In this document: positions 1 through 8,483 of the stretch, one piece after another | Layout of the letters: every line of letters starts with the position of its first letter | Numbering within the stretch: position 1 is the stretch's first letter | Source: Neobacillus sp. WH10 | Lineage (GTDB): Bacteria > Bacillota > Bacilli > Bacillales > Cytobacillaceae | Assembly (NCBI RefSeq): GCF_030123405.1 | Contig: NZ_CP126110.1 | Coordinates: forward strand, 1,302,001 to 1,366,000 | Length of the DNA stretch: 64,000 bases | Direction of reading: 5' to 3' | Made by a program: the position numbers and the translations under genes | The notes under the pieces: generated by a model | What the model was told of the DNA's origin: nothing | Database searches by the model: none | The model's input: the letters and a program-made list of their open reading frames with translations, nothing else

Positions 1-1
1 G

Positions 2-1108
2 GAAAAATCAGGGTTTCAACAACCGACTTCGATTCAAGAAGCCGCAATCCCACTAATTTCAGAAGGCAAAGATCTAATTGCCGAATCACCGACAGGTACA
101 GGAAAGACACTCGCTTATTTACTTCCAGTATTAAATAAAATCGAGATGAATGCGCAGTCCCTACAAGCAGTAGTGCTCGCCTCTTCACAAGAGCTAGTCA
201 TGCAGGTCTATCAAGAATTTCAAAAATGGTCGGAAGGAAGCGGAATAAGGGGCACGTCGATTATTGGCGGGGCAAACTTAAAACGGCAACTAGAAAAATT
301 AAAAAAGCGCCCCCATGTTATTTTTGCAACACCTGGCAGATTGTTAGAACTAATTAAGCAGAAAAAAGTTAAAATGCATGAAGTAAAAACAGTCGTTCTT
401 GATGAGGGTGATCAGCTTTTGATCCCTGAGCATTTACACACTGTCCAAAACATTGTGAAAGCGACCTTGAATGACCGCCAAGTCGTATTATTTTCGGCAA
501 CGATGAAACCAGCGACAGAAAAGCTGGCAAAAGAAATGACAAACAAACCTGAAGTACTAAGAATTGAAAAAGATGAAATGGCTTCATCGGGAGAAGTAGA
601 GCATATATATTTTTCATGTGAACCAAGGGATAAAATTAAACTGCTTGAAAAAATTGCCCGCTTAGAGAATAGTAAAACGCTCGCATTTATAAATGACATC
701 GGAGAGATTCAAGTCTTTAAAGAAAAAATGCTTTTTAAAGAGTTATCAATCGGGGTCCTGCATAGTGACATGAAGAAGCTAGATCGTCAGGAAACATTAA
801 AGGCTTTCCGCGATGGTAAAATAAAAATGTTGATTGCCACAGATATTGCGGCACGTGGCCTTGATATTCAAGGGGTTACACATGTGGTTCAGATTGACTT
901 CCCAAAGGACATCTCCCAATATGTGCACAGAGCAGGAAGAACAGGGAGAATGGGCGCTAATGGTACGATTATCTCCCTTGTAACTGAACGCGAAGAACGT
1001 GAACTTAAGCGCTATTGTCGTGAGTTAAACGTCTCGCTTAATAAAAGAGTTTTTTATCAAGGACAAATTGTTCCTGAAGAACAAAGAAAACAAAAACTGA
1101 AAAAATGA
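2..1108 (+). CDS. yfmL: DEAD-box RNA helicase, YfmL/CshC-like (5' end cut by window)
   Basis: ATP-dependent RNA helicase, probably involved in ribosome assembly or RNA remodelling. The open frame runs from base 2 without a start codon, so the N-terminus lies outside the window; the first ATG inside (146) falls after the Walker A motif and is not the start. Visible motifs in order: a Q-motif region (FQQPTSIQ), Walker A SPTGTGKT, TPGR, DEGD in place of DEAD, SAT (LFSATMK), ARGLDI and the HRAGRTGR motif VI. The visible 368 residues are close to the whole length expected for B. subtilis YfmL (about 376), and the sequence resembles YfmL more than CshA, as there is no long basic tail. A clear terminator follows at once, so it is the last gene of its transcript. 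Family assignment is firm; the YfmL subfamily is from memory. Confidence 0.9.
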   Translation, partial: EKSGFQQPTSIQEAAIPLISEGKDLIAESPTGTGKTLAYLLPVLNKIEMNAQSLQAVVLASSQELVMQVYQEFQKWSEGSGIRGTSIIGGANLKRQLEKLKKRPHVIFATPGRLLELIKQKKVKMHEVKTVVLDEGDQLLIPEHLHTVQNIVKATLNDRQVVLFSATMKPATEKLAKEMTNKPEVLRIEKDEMASSGEVEHIYFSCEPRDKIKLLEKIARLENSKTLAFINDIGEIQVFKEKMLFKELSIGVLHSDMKKLDRQETLKAFRDGKIKMLIATDIAARGLDIQGVTHVVQIDFPKDISQYVHRAGRTGRMGANGTIISLVTEREERELKRYCRELNVSLNKRVFYQGQIVPEEQRKQKLKK

Positions 1109-1138
1109 AAGCAGTGGGGCCCCTCCCACTGCTTTTTT
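1109..1138 (+). terminator. Intrinsic terminator after the helicase gene
   Basis: An 8 bp perfect stem (GCAGTGGG / CCCACTGC) around a GCCCCT loop is followed by six T. It begins just after the helicase stop codon. Confidence 0.9.
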
Positions 1139-1204
1139 GCATTTGTCAAAAAGGATTTCCAGTTTCTCTCTAGAATTTGTAACTGAGAAATGGGGGGAGT
1201 AACA

Positions 1205-2668
1205 ATGGAAAATCCAAAATTAATCAAATATCTCGATGAATGGCTTGAGGAGGTAACAATCAGCGAAATTCAACAAAAATTGGATTGTGGCGAGCTTACA
1301 TCTAAAGAACTGGTCTTAATGTATTTACATAGAATTTCACGTTTCGATAAAGACCTGCATTCAATCCTTGAAGTGAATCCTGATGCCCTTCAAATAGCGG
1401 AAGCGCTTGACGTAGAACGGAAAGAAACGGGAAAACGCAGCAAGTTGCACGGAATACCGATTTTAATAAAAGATAATATTGACACCTTTGACAAAATGCA
1501 TACAAGTGCCGGGTCGCTTGCTTTAAAAAATTCTATTGCCCTTAAGGATTCGTTTGTTGCAGAGCAATTACGAAAAGCTGGCGCTGTTATTCTCGGGAAG
1601 ACGAATATGACTGAATGGGCAAATTTCATGGCGATTGGCATGAAAAGCGGCTATAGTTCAAGAGGCGGCCAAGTTCTGAATCCGTATGGTCTGGGAAAAT
1701 TTGATGTCGGCGGCTCCAGTTCAGGTTCAGGAGCGGCAATTGCAGCCAATTTTGCCGCAGCCGCTATCGGGACAGAAACCTCGGGCTCGATTCTAAATCC
1801 ATCCTGCCAAAATTCGTTAGTAGGAATTAAACCAACCGTTGGTCTAATTAGCCGCAGAGGAATTATCCCTATCGCCCATACTCAGGATACTGCTGGGCCG
1901 ATGGCAAGGACGGTTGAGGATGCAGCAATTCTGTTAAATGCACTGTGTGGAAAAGATGAACTTGATCCCATTACCGGGACAAACCCGTTTAGTGATTTTG
2001 ATTTTACTGAATTTCTTAAAAAGGATGGACTGAAGGGAAAAAGAATCGGAATCGCTTTAGATGGATTTATGGAGCTTTTAAGTAAGGAAAAACAAAAGGT
2101 TGTGGCGGCAGCTTTGGAAGTGCTGAAATCGTCAGGAGCAGAAGTCATTGAGCAAATTGAAATCCCTGCTGCTAAAGCAGAATGGAAGTATGATGTGTTA
2201 ACATATGAATTTAAATCGGACTTAAACTTATATTTGAATGGCCTCCACCCATCCATACCCGTTAGAACTTTAGCAGATCTAATTGAGTTTAATAATAAAA
2301 ATGAAGAAAATATGCTAAAGTATGGTCAGTCCGTACTGCTTGCATCAGAAAAAACGAGCGGTTCTTTAACGGAAGCTGTTTATATCGAAGCATTGGAATT
2401 CGACCTTTATCATTCGACAATGCAAGGGATTGATTTTGCTTTAGAAACATATGATTTGGATACAATTGTTTTTCCAAGCGATGAAGGCTCACATATTAGT
2501 GCCAAAGCAGGTTATCCAACAATTGCTGTTCCGGCTGGCTATACCTCTGAAGGAGAGCCAGTGGGGATTACCTTTGCAGGAACCGCTTATAGTGAACCGC
2601 TTTTAATCCAAATAGCGTATGCCTTTGAACAAATGACAGGCTACCGTAAGCCACCCGTCATAGAATAA
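1205..2668 (+). CDS. Amidase signature family protein
   Basis: Amide hydrolase of the amidase-signature family, which includes the GatA subunit and many stand-alone amidases. It has the glycine/serine-rich core (GGSSSGSGAA, about residue 167-176), the catalytic lysine near residue 89 in PILIKDN, and the TSGS segment, giving the expected Lys-Ser-Ser triad. It lacks a gatB/gatC neighbourhood, and its length (487 aa) fits the stand-alone amidases, so a role in tRNA amidation is unlikely. The ATG at 1190 opens the same frame, but the GGGGGGAG ribosome site at 1192-1199 overlaps it and sits at the right distance from the ATG at 1205, which I take as the start. Cytoplasmic; no signal peptide. Substrate unknown. 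Confidence 0.88.
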   Translation: MENPKLIKYLDEWLEEVTISEIQQKLDCGELTSKELVLMYLHRISRFDKDLHSILEVNPDALQIAEALDVERKETGKRSKLHGIPILIKDNIDTFDKMHTSAGSLALKNSIALKDSFVAEQLRKAGAVILGKTNMTEWANFMAIGMKSGYSSRGGQVLNPYGLGKFDVGGSSSGSGAAIAANFAAAAIGTETSGSILNPSCQNSLVGIKPTVGLISRRGIIPIAHTQDTAGPMARTVEDAAILLNALCGKDELDPITGTNPFSDFDFTEFLKKDGLKGKRIGIALDGFMELLSKEKQKVVAAALEVLKSSGAEVIEQIEIPAAKAEWKYDVLTYEFKSDLNLYLNGLHPSIPVRTLADLIEFNNKNEENMLKYGQSVLLASEKTSGSLTEAVYIEALEFDLYHSTMQGIDFALETYDLDTIVFPSDEGSHISAKAGYPTIAVPAGYTSEGEPVGITFAGTAYSEPLLIQIAYAFEQMTGYRKPPVIE

Positions 2669-2724
2669 GTTTTCTTGAATTCATCCATACTATCAATGAA
2701 TTTCTCAAAAAGGAGTTGGTATGT

Positions 2725-2859
2725 GTGGGAAGAAAGAAACTAGGTAATGCCAATGCCCAGCGCAACAACAATACGAAAAAGCCAATGAAGGAAAGCACTG
2801 GACTGGTTGAATTTACAACCGGGCAGGATTTAAAACGAAATCGTCCGAATAGTAAATAA
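2725..2859 (+). CDS. Small basic protein, 44 aa, unrecognised
   Basis: A short frame beginning with GTG at 2725, nine bases after AGGAG (2711-2715), and ending in TAA just before a strong terminator. The product is rich in Asn, Lys and Arg (starts MGRKKLGNANAQ, ends KRNRPNSK) with no membrane segment or cysteine. The good ribosome site, the terminator and the composition support a real gene. Tiny, basic, Asn-rich proteins of this kind are common among spore-core small proteins of Bacillaceae, but I do not recognise a specific family, so that is only a suggestion. Confidence 0.6.
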   Translation: MGRKKLGNANAQRNNNTKKPMKESTGLVEFTTGQDLKRNRPNSK

Positions 2860-2862
2860 ATC

Positions 2863-2901
2863 AAGAAACGCCTCCTGAAAAAGCAAGGAGGCGTTTCGTT
2901 T
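2863..2901 (+). terminator. Intrinsic terminator
   Basis: Perfect 11 bp stem GAAACGCCTCC / GGAGGCGTTTC (2865-2875 with 2887-2897), followed by TTTTG. It ends the small gene before it and separates it from the repeat array. Confidence 0.88.
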
Positions 2902-2936
2902 TGTAAGAAGTAGCTCAAATTAAGGATTTATTTAAA

Positions 2937-3300
2937 TTCATTAGGAATGTGTTCATAACTCCGATAAATTTGTTCATATCTATTAGGAATGTGTTCATAT
3001 CTCCCAAAAATTGTTCATATCTATTAGGAATTTGTTCATATCTATTAGGAATGTGTTCATAACTCCGATAAATTTGTTCATAACTATTAGGAATGTGATC
3101 ATATCTCCCAAAAATTGTTCATATCCATTAGGAATTTGTTCATAACTCCGATAAATTTGTTCATATCTATTAGGAATGTGTTCATATCCCCCAAAAATTG
3201 TTCATATCCATTAGGAATTTGTTCATATCCCCGATAAATGTATTCATATCATCAAAAAATTTCCCATATCAACTAATTATTTGTTCGTTTCATCCAAAAT
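2937..3300. repeat. Tandem array of about sixteen 20-21 nt TGTTCATA repeats
   Basis: Every unit opens with a (T/G)TGTTCATA(T/A)C core followed by one of three tails: A, TATTAGGAAT; B, TCCGATAAAT; C, TCCCAAAAA. Reading from 2937 the order is (A)-B-A-C-A-A-B-A-C-A-B-A-C-A-B, then two decayed units. The A-B-A-C tetrad of about 83 nt is therefore itself repeated. A and B units are 21 nt and C units 20 nt, so the array does not keep a reading frame. It lies between two convergent genes. A shorter array of the same core occurs at 41583-41700. Function unknown. Confidence 0.92.
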
Positions 3301-3343
3301 TACGTTGCTTTCCTTTAAAAAGACTCTTATCCAACCCGCAATT

Positions 3344-4873
3344 TTACTCTTCCTTAAGCAATTCTAATGGTTTATTCGTTGGACCCTCAATCACATCGCC
3401 AGAATAGGAATACCGTGAACCATGGCATGGGCAATCCCATGACTTTTCAGCGCGATTCCATTCACATTCACAACCGAGATGTTGACAGGTGGTGTCAACT
3501 ATAAAAAGTTTACCACTCTTGTCCTTATAAGCTCCCGCCCTTTTTCCATTATACATAACGACAGATCCTTCACCGTCTTGTAAATCTTCTGGATTCATTT
3601 CGACAATTTCAAGCTTGCCTTTAATCAAGTGTTTGGCAACGTCTGCATTGGTTGTTATGACACTTTTTAAAGCTGGATCAGCTTGGAACCGTGACGGTGA
3701 ATAGAGTTCTTTGTAAGGATTGTTCCGGTCCATCACATAATCGGTTAATAAGTGTCCCGCGAGAATTCCTGTTGTCATTCCCCATTTTTTATAGCCTGTG
3801 GCCACGAGAATATTCTCACGACCTGCGGTATATGGACCGATATATGGAATCTTGTCTAATGTAACCATATCTTGGGCAGACCAGCGATAATGATATTCTT
3901 TCAATCCAAAGACTTCCTCTGCGAATGTTTGCAGTGCTTCATAATGCTTCAATGTGTCGATTCCCTGTCCTGTTTTATGGTTATCTCCGCCGAGTATTAG
4001 CAGCTTTTCACCATTATACGGTGTATAGCGGATGGATCGGGTCGGGCTGTCAGCACTGATATAGATGCCGCCAGGATAGTCTTTATCTGTTTTTATTCCA
4101 ATGGCATAGGACCTATCTGCGTACATTCTTGCAAAATAAAGCCCAGGTTTATCATAAAAAGGGAAATGAGTTGCAATAATGACATGCTTGCATGTCACCC
4201 TATGACCTGACTTTGTAACCACTTTTGGTTCTGTATCATCATCTTCAATGTCTTCAGCGACTGTATTTTCATAAACAGTACACCCTGCTTTAATGGCATC
4301 ATCCAAAAGTGATTTTAAGAATTTTAGCGGGTGATATTGTGCTTGATTACGCATCAAGAGGGCAGCTTTCGCTGGGATATTAAATGGAATCGTATCTTTT
4401 AAGGCTCCGTCAATTTCTAGACTCTTGTAAGCTTCCCATTCCGTTTGAAGCTTATCTACGTATTGATCTGTTGTTGCATAAACATAAGCATCTTCCTTGC
4501 TGAAGTCACATTCAATTCCATTCTCCTTTACTTTACTTTCAACAAATTGAATGGCATTCATATGGGAATCAAAATAAAGTTTTGCCTTTTCTTTTCCAAA
4601 ATGATTAATAAATTCATCATAAATAATGCCATGCTGTGCAGTTAATTTTGCAGTTGTATGTCCAGTTGTCCCATTTAGGACACCGCCGGCTTCTAAAATA
4701 GCTACCTTTAGCCCTTCCTTAGACAGTAAATAGGCAGCTGTAATGCCTGTTATTCCTGCTCCTACAACCGCTACATCAACTGCTATATCTTCGTTTAATT
4801 TTTCAAAAGTGGGTAATTCAATCTCGCGCCAATACGTTTTGGGAAATTGATGGTTTTTTTCAGTTGTATTCAT
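3344..4873 (-). CDS. FAD-dependent oxidoreductase with C-terminal Rieske [2Fe-2S] domain
   Basis: A 509-residue DAO-type (glycine-oxidase-like) flavoprotein. The N-terminus has the FAD-binding dinucleotide fold VAVVGAGITGITAAYLL (about residues 34-50), followed by the substrate-binding body. The last roughly 80 residues form a Rieske domain with the two cluster motifs CQHLGC and CPCHGSRYS, giving the Cys-His / Cys-His ligands. This fusion is widespread in Bacillus (YhfW type); the substrate and electron partner are not known. No signal peptide, so probably cytoplasmic. The start is an ATG preceded by GGAGGAGTAC. It stands alone on the minus strand; its 3' end faces the tandem repeat array. 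Confidence 0.9.
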   Translation of the reverse strand: MNTTEKNHQFPKTYWREIELPTFEKLNEDIAVDVAVVGAGITGITAAYLLSKEGLKVAILEAGGVLNGTTGHTTAKLTAQHGIIYDEFINHFGKEKAKLYFDSHMNAIQFVESKVKENGIECDFSKEDAYVYATTDQYVDKLQTEWEAYKSLEIDGALKDTIPFNIPAKAALLMRNQAQYHPLKFLKSLLDDAIKAGCTVYENTVAEDIEDDDTEPKVVTKSGHRVTCKHVIIATHFPFYDKPGLYFARMYADRSYAIGIKTDKDYPGGIYISADSPTRSIRYTPYNGEKLLILGGDNHKTGQGIDTLKHYEALQTFAEEVFGLKEYHYRWSAQDMVTLDKIPYIGPYTAGRENILVATGYKKWGMTTGILAGHLLTDYVMDRNNPYKELYSPSRFQADPALKSVITTNADVAKHLIKGKLEIVEMNPEDLQDGEGSVVMYNGKRAGAYKDKSGKLFIVDTTCQHLGCECEWNRAEKSWDCPCHGSRYSYSGDVIEGPTNKPLELLKEE

Positions 4874-4967
4874 ATGTACTCCTCCAGCTTCAAAATAATC
4901 ACATGTTTAATTTTTCCCAAAATGAAAAATTAATGTCATGGAGGAAGAATATTAATATCTGGAACAA

Positions 4968-4996
4968 CTAAAAGAACCCTGTTTTTTCAGGGTTCT
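4968..4996 (-). terminator. Terminator overlapping the stop of the 54-aa membrane protein
   Basis: Nine bp stem AGAACCCTG / CAGGGTTCT with a six-base loop. Read on the minus strand it is followed by TTTTAG. It overlaps the last codons of the small gene at 4987-5151. Confidence 0.75.
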
Positions 4997-5151
4997 GACG
5001 AAATCTGTTCATTATCGGTGTTTATTTTATCAATTCGTGTAGCATCCTCTGAATCAAGTGCTTCATTTAAGAAATGAAAAATAACCCAGCCAACACAACC
5101 AAGACAAATCAAAAAGCCGAGAGTAATGGTCCACAAAAGAAGAGTCATCAT
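4987..5151 (-). CDS. Small single-pass membrane protein, 54 aa
   Basis: The minus-strand frame starts MMTLLLWTITLGF and holds one hydrophobic segment (about residues 3-28), then an acidic, polar tail ending QISSEP. A GGGGGA ribosome site lies just upstream; spacing favours the second of the two ATGs (5148). The overlapping terminator also fits expression. I do not recognise the family, and nothing shows its function. It lies between the Rieske oxidoreductase and the DUF1360 gene, all on the minus strand but with separate terminators. Confidence 0.6.
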   Translation of the reverse strand: MMTLLLWTITLGFLICLGCVGWVIFHFLNEALDSEDATRIDKINTDNEQISSEP

Positions 5152-5237
5152 TAATCCCCCTTTTTTAAGCGTAGTGTTAAATTACGCTTTTTAAAGGTAT
5201 ATGCATCAGGGGGATTAATTTTTCCTAGATTCCGATA

Positions 5238-5612
5238 TTAGTTTTTTTTCTTTTGTTCTGAATAATAATCGACCTTTTTAATATTGACGCCCACAAAGGT
5301 TTCAATAATCGACTGGCCGCCGGCAATTGAGAAAATCAAAATAAACACAAAGGTAATCTTGGGAAAAAGCAGATATGCACCGCCTAATAAAATAGCGCTC
5401 CATACACCGGCACACCAATAACATTTCAACAGATAACCAAACATTGATGCAGGGATTTCCTTAGTTTCAGTACCGCTATCCGTTTCCACGTTTACCTTTT
5501 TCATAAAAGGTTTGCGGATAAATTCGGTGATTTTATCAAAAACAATTAAATGGGTTAAACGATAGCTTGCTAAAATTAACATGATATAGGTCATCCATGA
5601 AATGTCTTTCAT
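5238..5612 (-). CDS. DUF1360 membrane protein, YjcA-like (sporulation-associated)
   Basis: A 124-residue membrane protein with two or three hydrophobic segments (about residues 6-20, 64-82 and 86-106) and the conserved family pieces ASYRLTHLIVFDKIT and CYWCAGVW, with a Cys-x-x-Cys pair at the start of the second membrane segment. The family (DUF1360) includes B. subtilis YjcA, a sigma-E-dependent sporulation gene; molecular function is unknown. A GGAGGAACC ribosome site precedes the ATG. It is divergent from the LysM-CAP gene at 5733, with a 120 bp shared promoter region. Confidence 0.8.
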   Translation of the reverse strand: MKDISWMTYIMLILASYRLTHLIVFDKITEFIRKPFMKKVNVETDSGTETKEIPASMFGYLLKCYWCAGVWSAILLGGAYLLFPKITFVFILIFSIAGGQSIIETFVGVNIKKVDYYSEQKKKN

Positions 5613-5732
5613 ACTGGTTCCTCCACAAATCCGAATATGTTATCTCCGTCAATGGACAGCTAAATTTTATTTGTTGTTCCTTGTATATTTTGAGCTTGAA
5701 ATCAAAATTATATATTCGGAGGAGGCGAAAAA

Positions 5733-6347
5733 ATGAAAAAATCTTTTTGGTTTAGTTTTTTGTTCATACTATCTCTTTTTAGTATTCCAAGCCTGTCTTC
5801 TGCCCAACAAATTTACACTGTTCAGCCTGGGGACTCACTTTGGAAAATTGCCGTCAAATATCAGGTAGGGATTACTGAGATTATTCAAGCAAACCCGCAA
5901 TTTAAAAATCCCAACTTGATTTATCCTGGTCAAAAGGTAAACATTCCCGATTTAGGCGGGATTAAATCGATTGAAAGTCAGGTCATTTCCTTAACCAATC
6001 AGGAGCGGGCCAAAAATGGTTTAAAACCATTAACTCCAGATTGGGAGCTTTCAAGGGTGGCCCGCTATAAGGCAATGGATATGCGCGATAAAAATTATTT
6101 TAGTCATACAAGTCCAACCTATGGAAGTCCGTTTGATATGATGAAAAACTTTGGGATTACCTATCGTTCTGCAGCTGAAAACATTGCTGCAGGGCAAACT
6201 ACACCTGCATCAGTGGTTCAAGCTTGGATGAATAGCTCTGGTCATCGAGCAAATATTTTAAGTACGAATTCCACCTATATAGGTGTTGGCTATGCAAGTG
6301 GCGGCTCACAAAGATACTACTGGGTACAGATGTTTATATCTAAATAA
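5733..6347 (+). CDS. Secreted LysM and CAP (SCP-like) domain protein
   Basis: A 204-residue exported protein: signal peptide (about residues 1-24, cleavage after SSA), one LysM peptidoglycan-binding domain (YTVQPGDSLWKIAVKYQV to IPDL, about 27-72) and a C-terminal CAP domain (about 80-204) with SHTSP, AAENIAAG and SGHRANIL motifs. Relatives include the YkwD and SafA-type spore or wall proteins of Bacillus. Expected location is the cell wall or spore coat; enzymatic activity of this CAP family is not established. The ATG has a good GGAGGAGG site. A hairpin terminator follows. Confidence 0.9.
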   Translation: MKKSFWFSFLFILSLFSIPSLSSAQQIYTVQPGDSLWKIAVKYQVGITEIIQANPQFKNPNLIYPGQKVNIPDLGGIKSIESQVISLTNQERAKNGLKPLTPDWELSRVARYKAMDMRDKNYFSHTSPTYGSPFDMMKNFGITYRSAAENIAAGQTTPASVVQAWMNSSGHRANILSTNSTYIGVGYASGGSQRYYWVQMFISK

Positions 6348-6356
6348 TGGGCGAAT

Positions 6357-6400
6357 GGGTCAGTTTCAAAGCTTTATGCTTTAGAGACTGACCCTTTCTA
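6357..6400 (+). terminator. Intrinsic terminator after the CAP gene
   Basis: Inverted repeat GGGTCAGT...ACTGACCC (6357-6394) with an inner AAGC/GCTT stem, followed by TTTC. It separates the CAP gene from the envelope-stress operon. Confidence 0.75.
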
Positions 6401-6498
6401 CGTCTAGAGACTGATATAAAAATCAAGCTCTAGCGCAATTATGAAAAGCTTTGGAAAAAGGTAAGATGAAAACAAGAAAAGAAAGGAGTGAAAATAAA

Positions 6499-6846
6499 AT
6501 GAAAAAATTTGGATTACTGGTAGCAGGAGGAATTGCATCTGTTATCTTGCTTTCAACAATTGGTCCAATGGTGGGTTTACTCGTTAGTCTATTACTCCTG
6601 TACTTCATATTCAAACAGTTTTTAAAAGCTGAATCTACAGGTGGAAAAATTGGTCTTGGGATCATCGGGTTCATCGTCCTAATGGCTTCCATCCATAACG
6701 CACCAGCCATCATTGGCGTTGTAGCAGCCTATGTGCTTTACCTCGTTTATAAAAAATGGAACGAGAACAAACATACTAAAATTAAAGAAGAATCTGACCC
6801 ATTCGTTAATTTTGAAAAACAGTGGAATGAATTGAACAAATATTAA
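6499..6846 (+). CDS. Small membrane protein, lmo0954/LiaI-like
   Basis: A 115-residue protein with three closely spaced hydrophobic stretches (about residues 5-20, 23-38 and 51-75) and a charged cytoplasmic tail. It resembles the family named after Listeria lmo0954. Its place directly before a PspA/LiaH gene (20 bp gap) matches the LiaI position in B. subtilis, where the small membrane protein anchors LiaH at the membrane. The start is the ATG at 6499, behind AAAGGAGTG (6482-6490); an upstream ATG at 6451 in the same frame has no such site. Role inferred from context. Confidence 0.75.
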   Translation: MKKFGLLVAGGIASVILLSTIGPMVGLLVSLLLLYFIFKQFLKAESTGGKIGLGIIGFIVLMASIHNAPAIIGVVAAYVLYLVYKKWNENKHTKIKEESDPFVNFEKQWNELNKY

Positions 6847-6866
6847 AATAAAAGGAGAGAATTACA

Positions 6867-7511
6867 ATGACAAACCTATTTACAAGAATTAAAAATACTA
6901 TTACTGCTGACTTACATGAGGCACTTGATAAAAAAGAAAAACAAAATCCAATCGCCTTGCTTAATCAGTACCTCCGTCAATGTGAGCAAGAAACAGAGAA
7001 GGTAAGAAAGCTTTTGGAACGTCAATATACATTGAAGGATGAATTTACGAGAGAGTACCACCAAGCAGTAGAGTTAGCTGAAAAAAGAAAGTATCAAGCA
7101 GAAGTTGCTTCTAAAGCTGGGGAAACTGAGCTATATCAATTTGCCTCAGCAGAACATCAGCAATATGCGGAACGTGCCAGCCGCTTAAGTGCGTCACTAG
7201 AACAAACAAAGGCGCAGCTAGGGGATTTAGAAAGAAAATATGAAGAAATGAAGCATAAACTTAAGGACATGAACCTAAGACGGATGGAATTAATGGGCCG
7301 TGAAAATGTCACTCGTGCAAATCTTCGTATAAATCAGGTTCTTGATTCCAATACTTATTCAGATAAATCATACTCTAAATTTAAGGATATTGAAAACTAC
7401 CTGGACCGCTTAGAACATCAAGTGAATAGCTCTTTTTACCGCAATACGATTGATTCAAGGATTGCTCAAATAGAAAAAGAAATAAAATTGGAAGAAAGCA
7501 AGTCCATTTAG
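6867..7511 (+). CDS. liaH: PspA/IM30 family protein (LiaH-like)
   Basis: A 214-residue, almost entirely helical coiled-coil protein beginning MTNLFTRIKNTITADLHEALDKKE, typical of the PspA/IM30/LiaH family. These proteins assemble on the inner face of the membrane and protect it under cell-wall antibiotic or phage-shock stress. The long charged heptad region covers about residues 25-160. The conserved positions of the N-terminal amphipathic helix are present. It is 20 bp behind the small membrane protein gene and upstream of liaFSR, so probably a LiaR target. A dispersed repeat separates it from liaF. Confidence 0.87.
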   Translation: MTNLFTRIKNTITADLHEALDKKEKQNPIALLNQYLRQCEQETEKVRKLLERQYTLKDEFTREYHQAVELAEKRKYQAEVASKAGETELYQFASAEHQQYAERASRLSASLEQTKAQLGDLERKYEEMKHKLKDMNLRRMELMGRENVTRANLRINQVLDSNTYSDKSYSKFKDIENYLDRLEHQVNSSFYRNTIDSRIAQIEKEIKLEESKSI

Positions 7512-7532
7512 TAAGAAAAGATGGTATTCTAT

Positions 7533-7657
7533 AAGAAAAGCGGAAGCGCCTTGCACAGGGGCAACAGGCATAAGACGAGCCGGCGAGAAGGTTGCACTTT
7601 AACCTTCTTGACGGATTGGCTTATGACCCCGAGCCCCTAGGCGCTGGAGCTGGACAA
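7533..7657. repeat. Dispersed structured repeat (about 125 nt), copy 1
   Basis: GC-richer than its surroundings. It runs from AAGCGGAAGCGCC to GGCGCTGGAGCTGGAC; the two ends form an imperfect inverted pair (AAGCGCC / GGCGCTG). Inside it, AGAAGGTT / AACCTTCT forms a stem. A near-identical element lies in opposite orientation at 20956-21170. Located between liaH and liaF. Confidence 0.9.
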
Positions 7658-7748
7658 TAGAAGGCGTAGTATTTCTGCGCCTTTTACCCATATCATTAAA
7701 AATATTATGTATAAAAATCTAAATAAATTAAAAAGGGAGGGTGAGCCA

Positions 7749-8483
7749 ATGTTTAAAAATAGAAAACATGATTATATTGGATGGCTGATTTTGATTGGTA
7801 TTGTCATTCTGGTCCTCGAGATTTTATTTTTCAACCAAGGGCTTATATTCTCTCTTTTTATTTCTGGTGGAATGATTTATCTAGGTCGAAAAAGGACAGG
7901 TAAAAGGTTTGGAAAAATCCTTTTTATCGGTGGGATTATCTTCTTTGGCCTTAGTATTGTCAATATGATGACCTTCAAGTTTTTATTGATAGCTATTTTA
8001 CTGCACTTTTTCATTCAATTTTTAACATCTAAAAAGCAGCCAAAGAAGATTTTACCGGATATTACCACACCAGAACCAACGCAGAAAGAAGAAACATTAA
8101 TTAAATCGGAGCCGTTGTTTGGAAATATCTTCTTAGGCCAACAAAAAACTCCTGTCGGCGTATATGAATGGAAGGATGTAAACATTCAGGCTGGAATTGG
8201 TGATACCATCATTGATCTCAGTTATACGATGCTGCCAAAGGGTGAAACAGTGATTTTTATTCGAAATATCATCGGAAATGTCCAGATCCTTGTCCCATAT
8301 GAAATTGATGTAAGTATCCATCATTCCTGTGTAGTCGGTTCGACAACCGTTTTCGGCAGCCATGAATCCAAGATTTTCAATCAAGTGTTCCAGCTAAAAA
8401 CACCAGACTATGATCAGTCCGAGCAAAAAGTGAAAATTTTCACTTCGCTTGTTGTGGGAAATTTAGAGGTGAGCCGCATATGA
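7749..8483 (+). CDS. liaF: LiaF, membrane inhibitor of the LiaRS two-component system
   Basis: A 244-residue protein with about four N-terminal membrane segments (residues 8-100), a Pro-rich linker and the conserved C-terminal LiaF domain (VGVYEWKDVNIQAGIGDTII to the LEVSRI end, about 130-244). In B. subtilis LiaF keeps the kinase LiaS off until envelope damage. The frame opens at 7707, but GGGAGGGTGAGCCA places the start at ATG 7749. It overlaps liaS by four bases (ATGA), pointing to coupled translation and a tight regulatory operon. Confidence 0.9.
   Translation: MFKNRKHDYIGWLILIGIVILVLEILFFNQGLIFSLFISGGMIYLGRKRTGKRFGKILFIGGIIFFGLSIVNMMTFKFLLIAILLHFFIQFLTSKKQPKKILPDITTPEPTQKEETLIKSEPLFGNIFLGQQKTPVGVYEWKDVNIQAGIGDTIIDLSYTMLPKGETVIFIRNIIGNVQILVPYEIDVSIHHSCVVGSTTVFGSHESKIFNQVFQLKTPDYDQSEQKVKIFTSLVVGNLEVSRI

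Noticed and set aside
2937..3300. CRISPR array
   Set aside because: Units are contiguous 20-21 nt repeats with no unique spacers of 30 nt or so, and no cas genes are present.
3198..3407. 69-codon reading frame through the repeat array
   Set aside because: Composed of the 21 nt repeats and the end of the opposite gene; 20 nt units break the frame elsewhere in the array, so it is not a protein gene.
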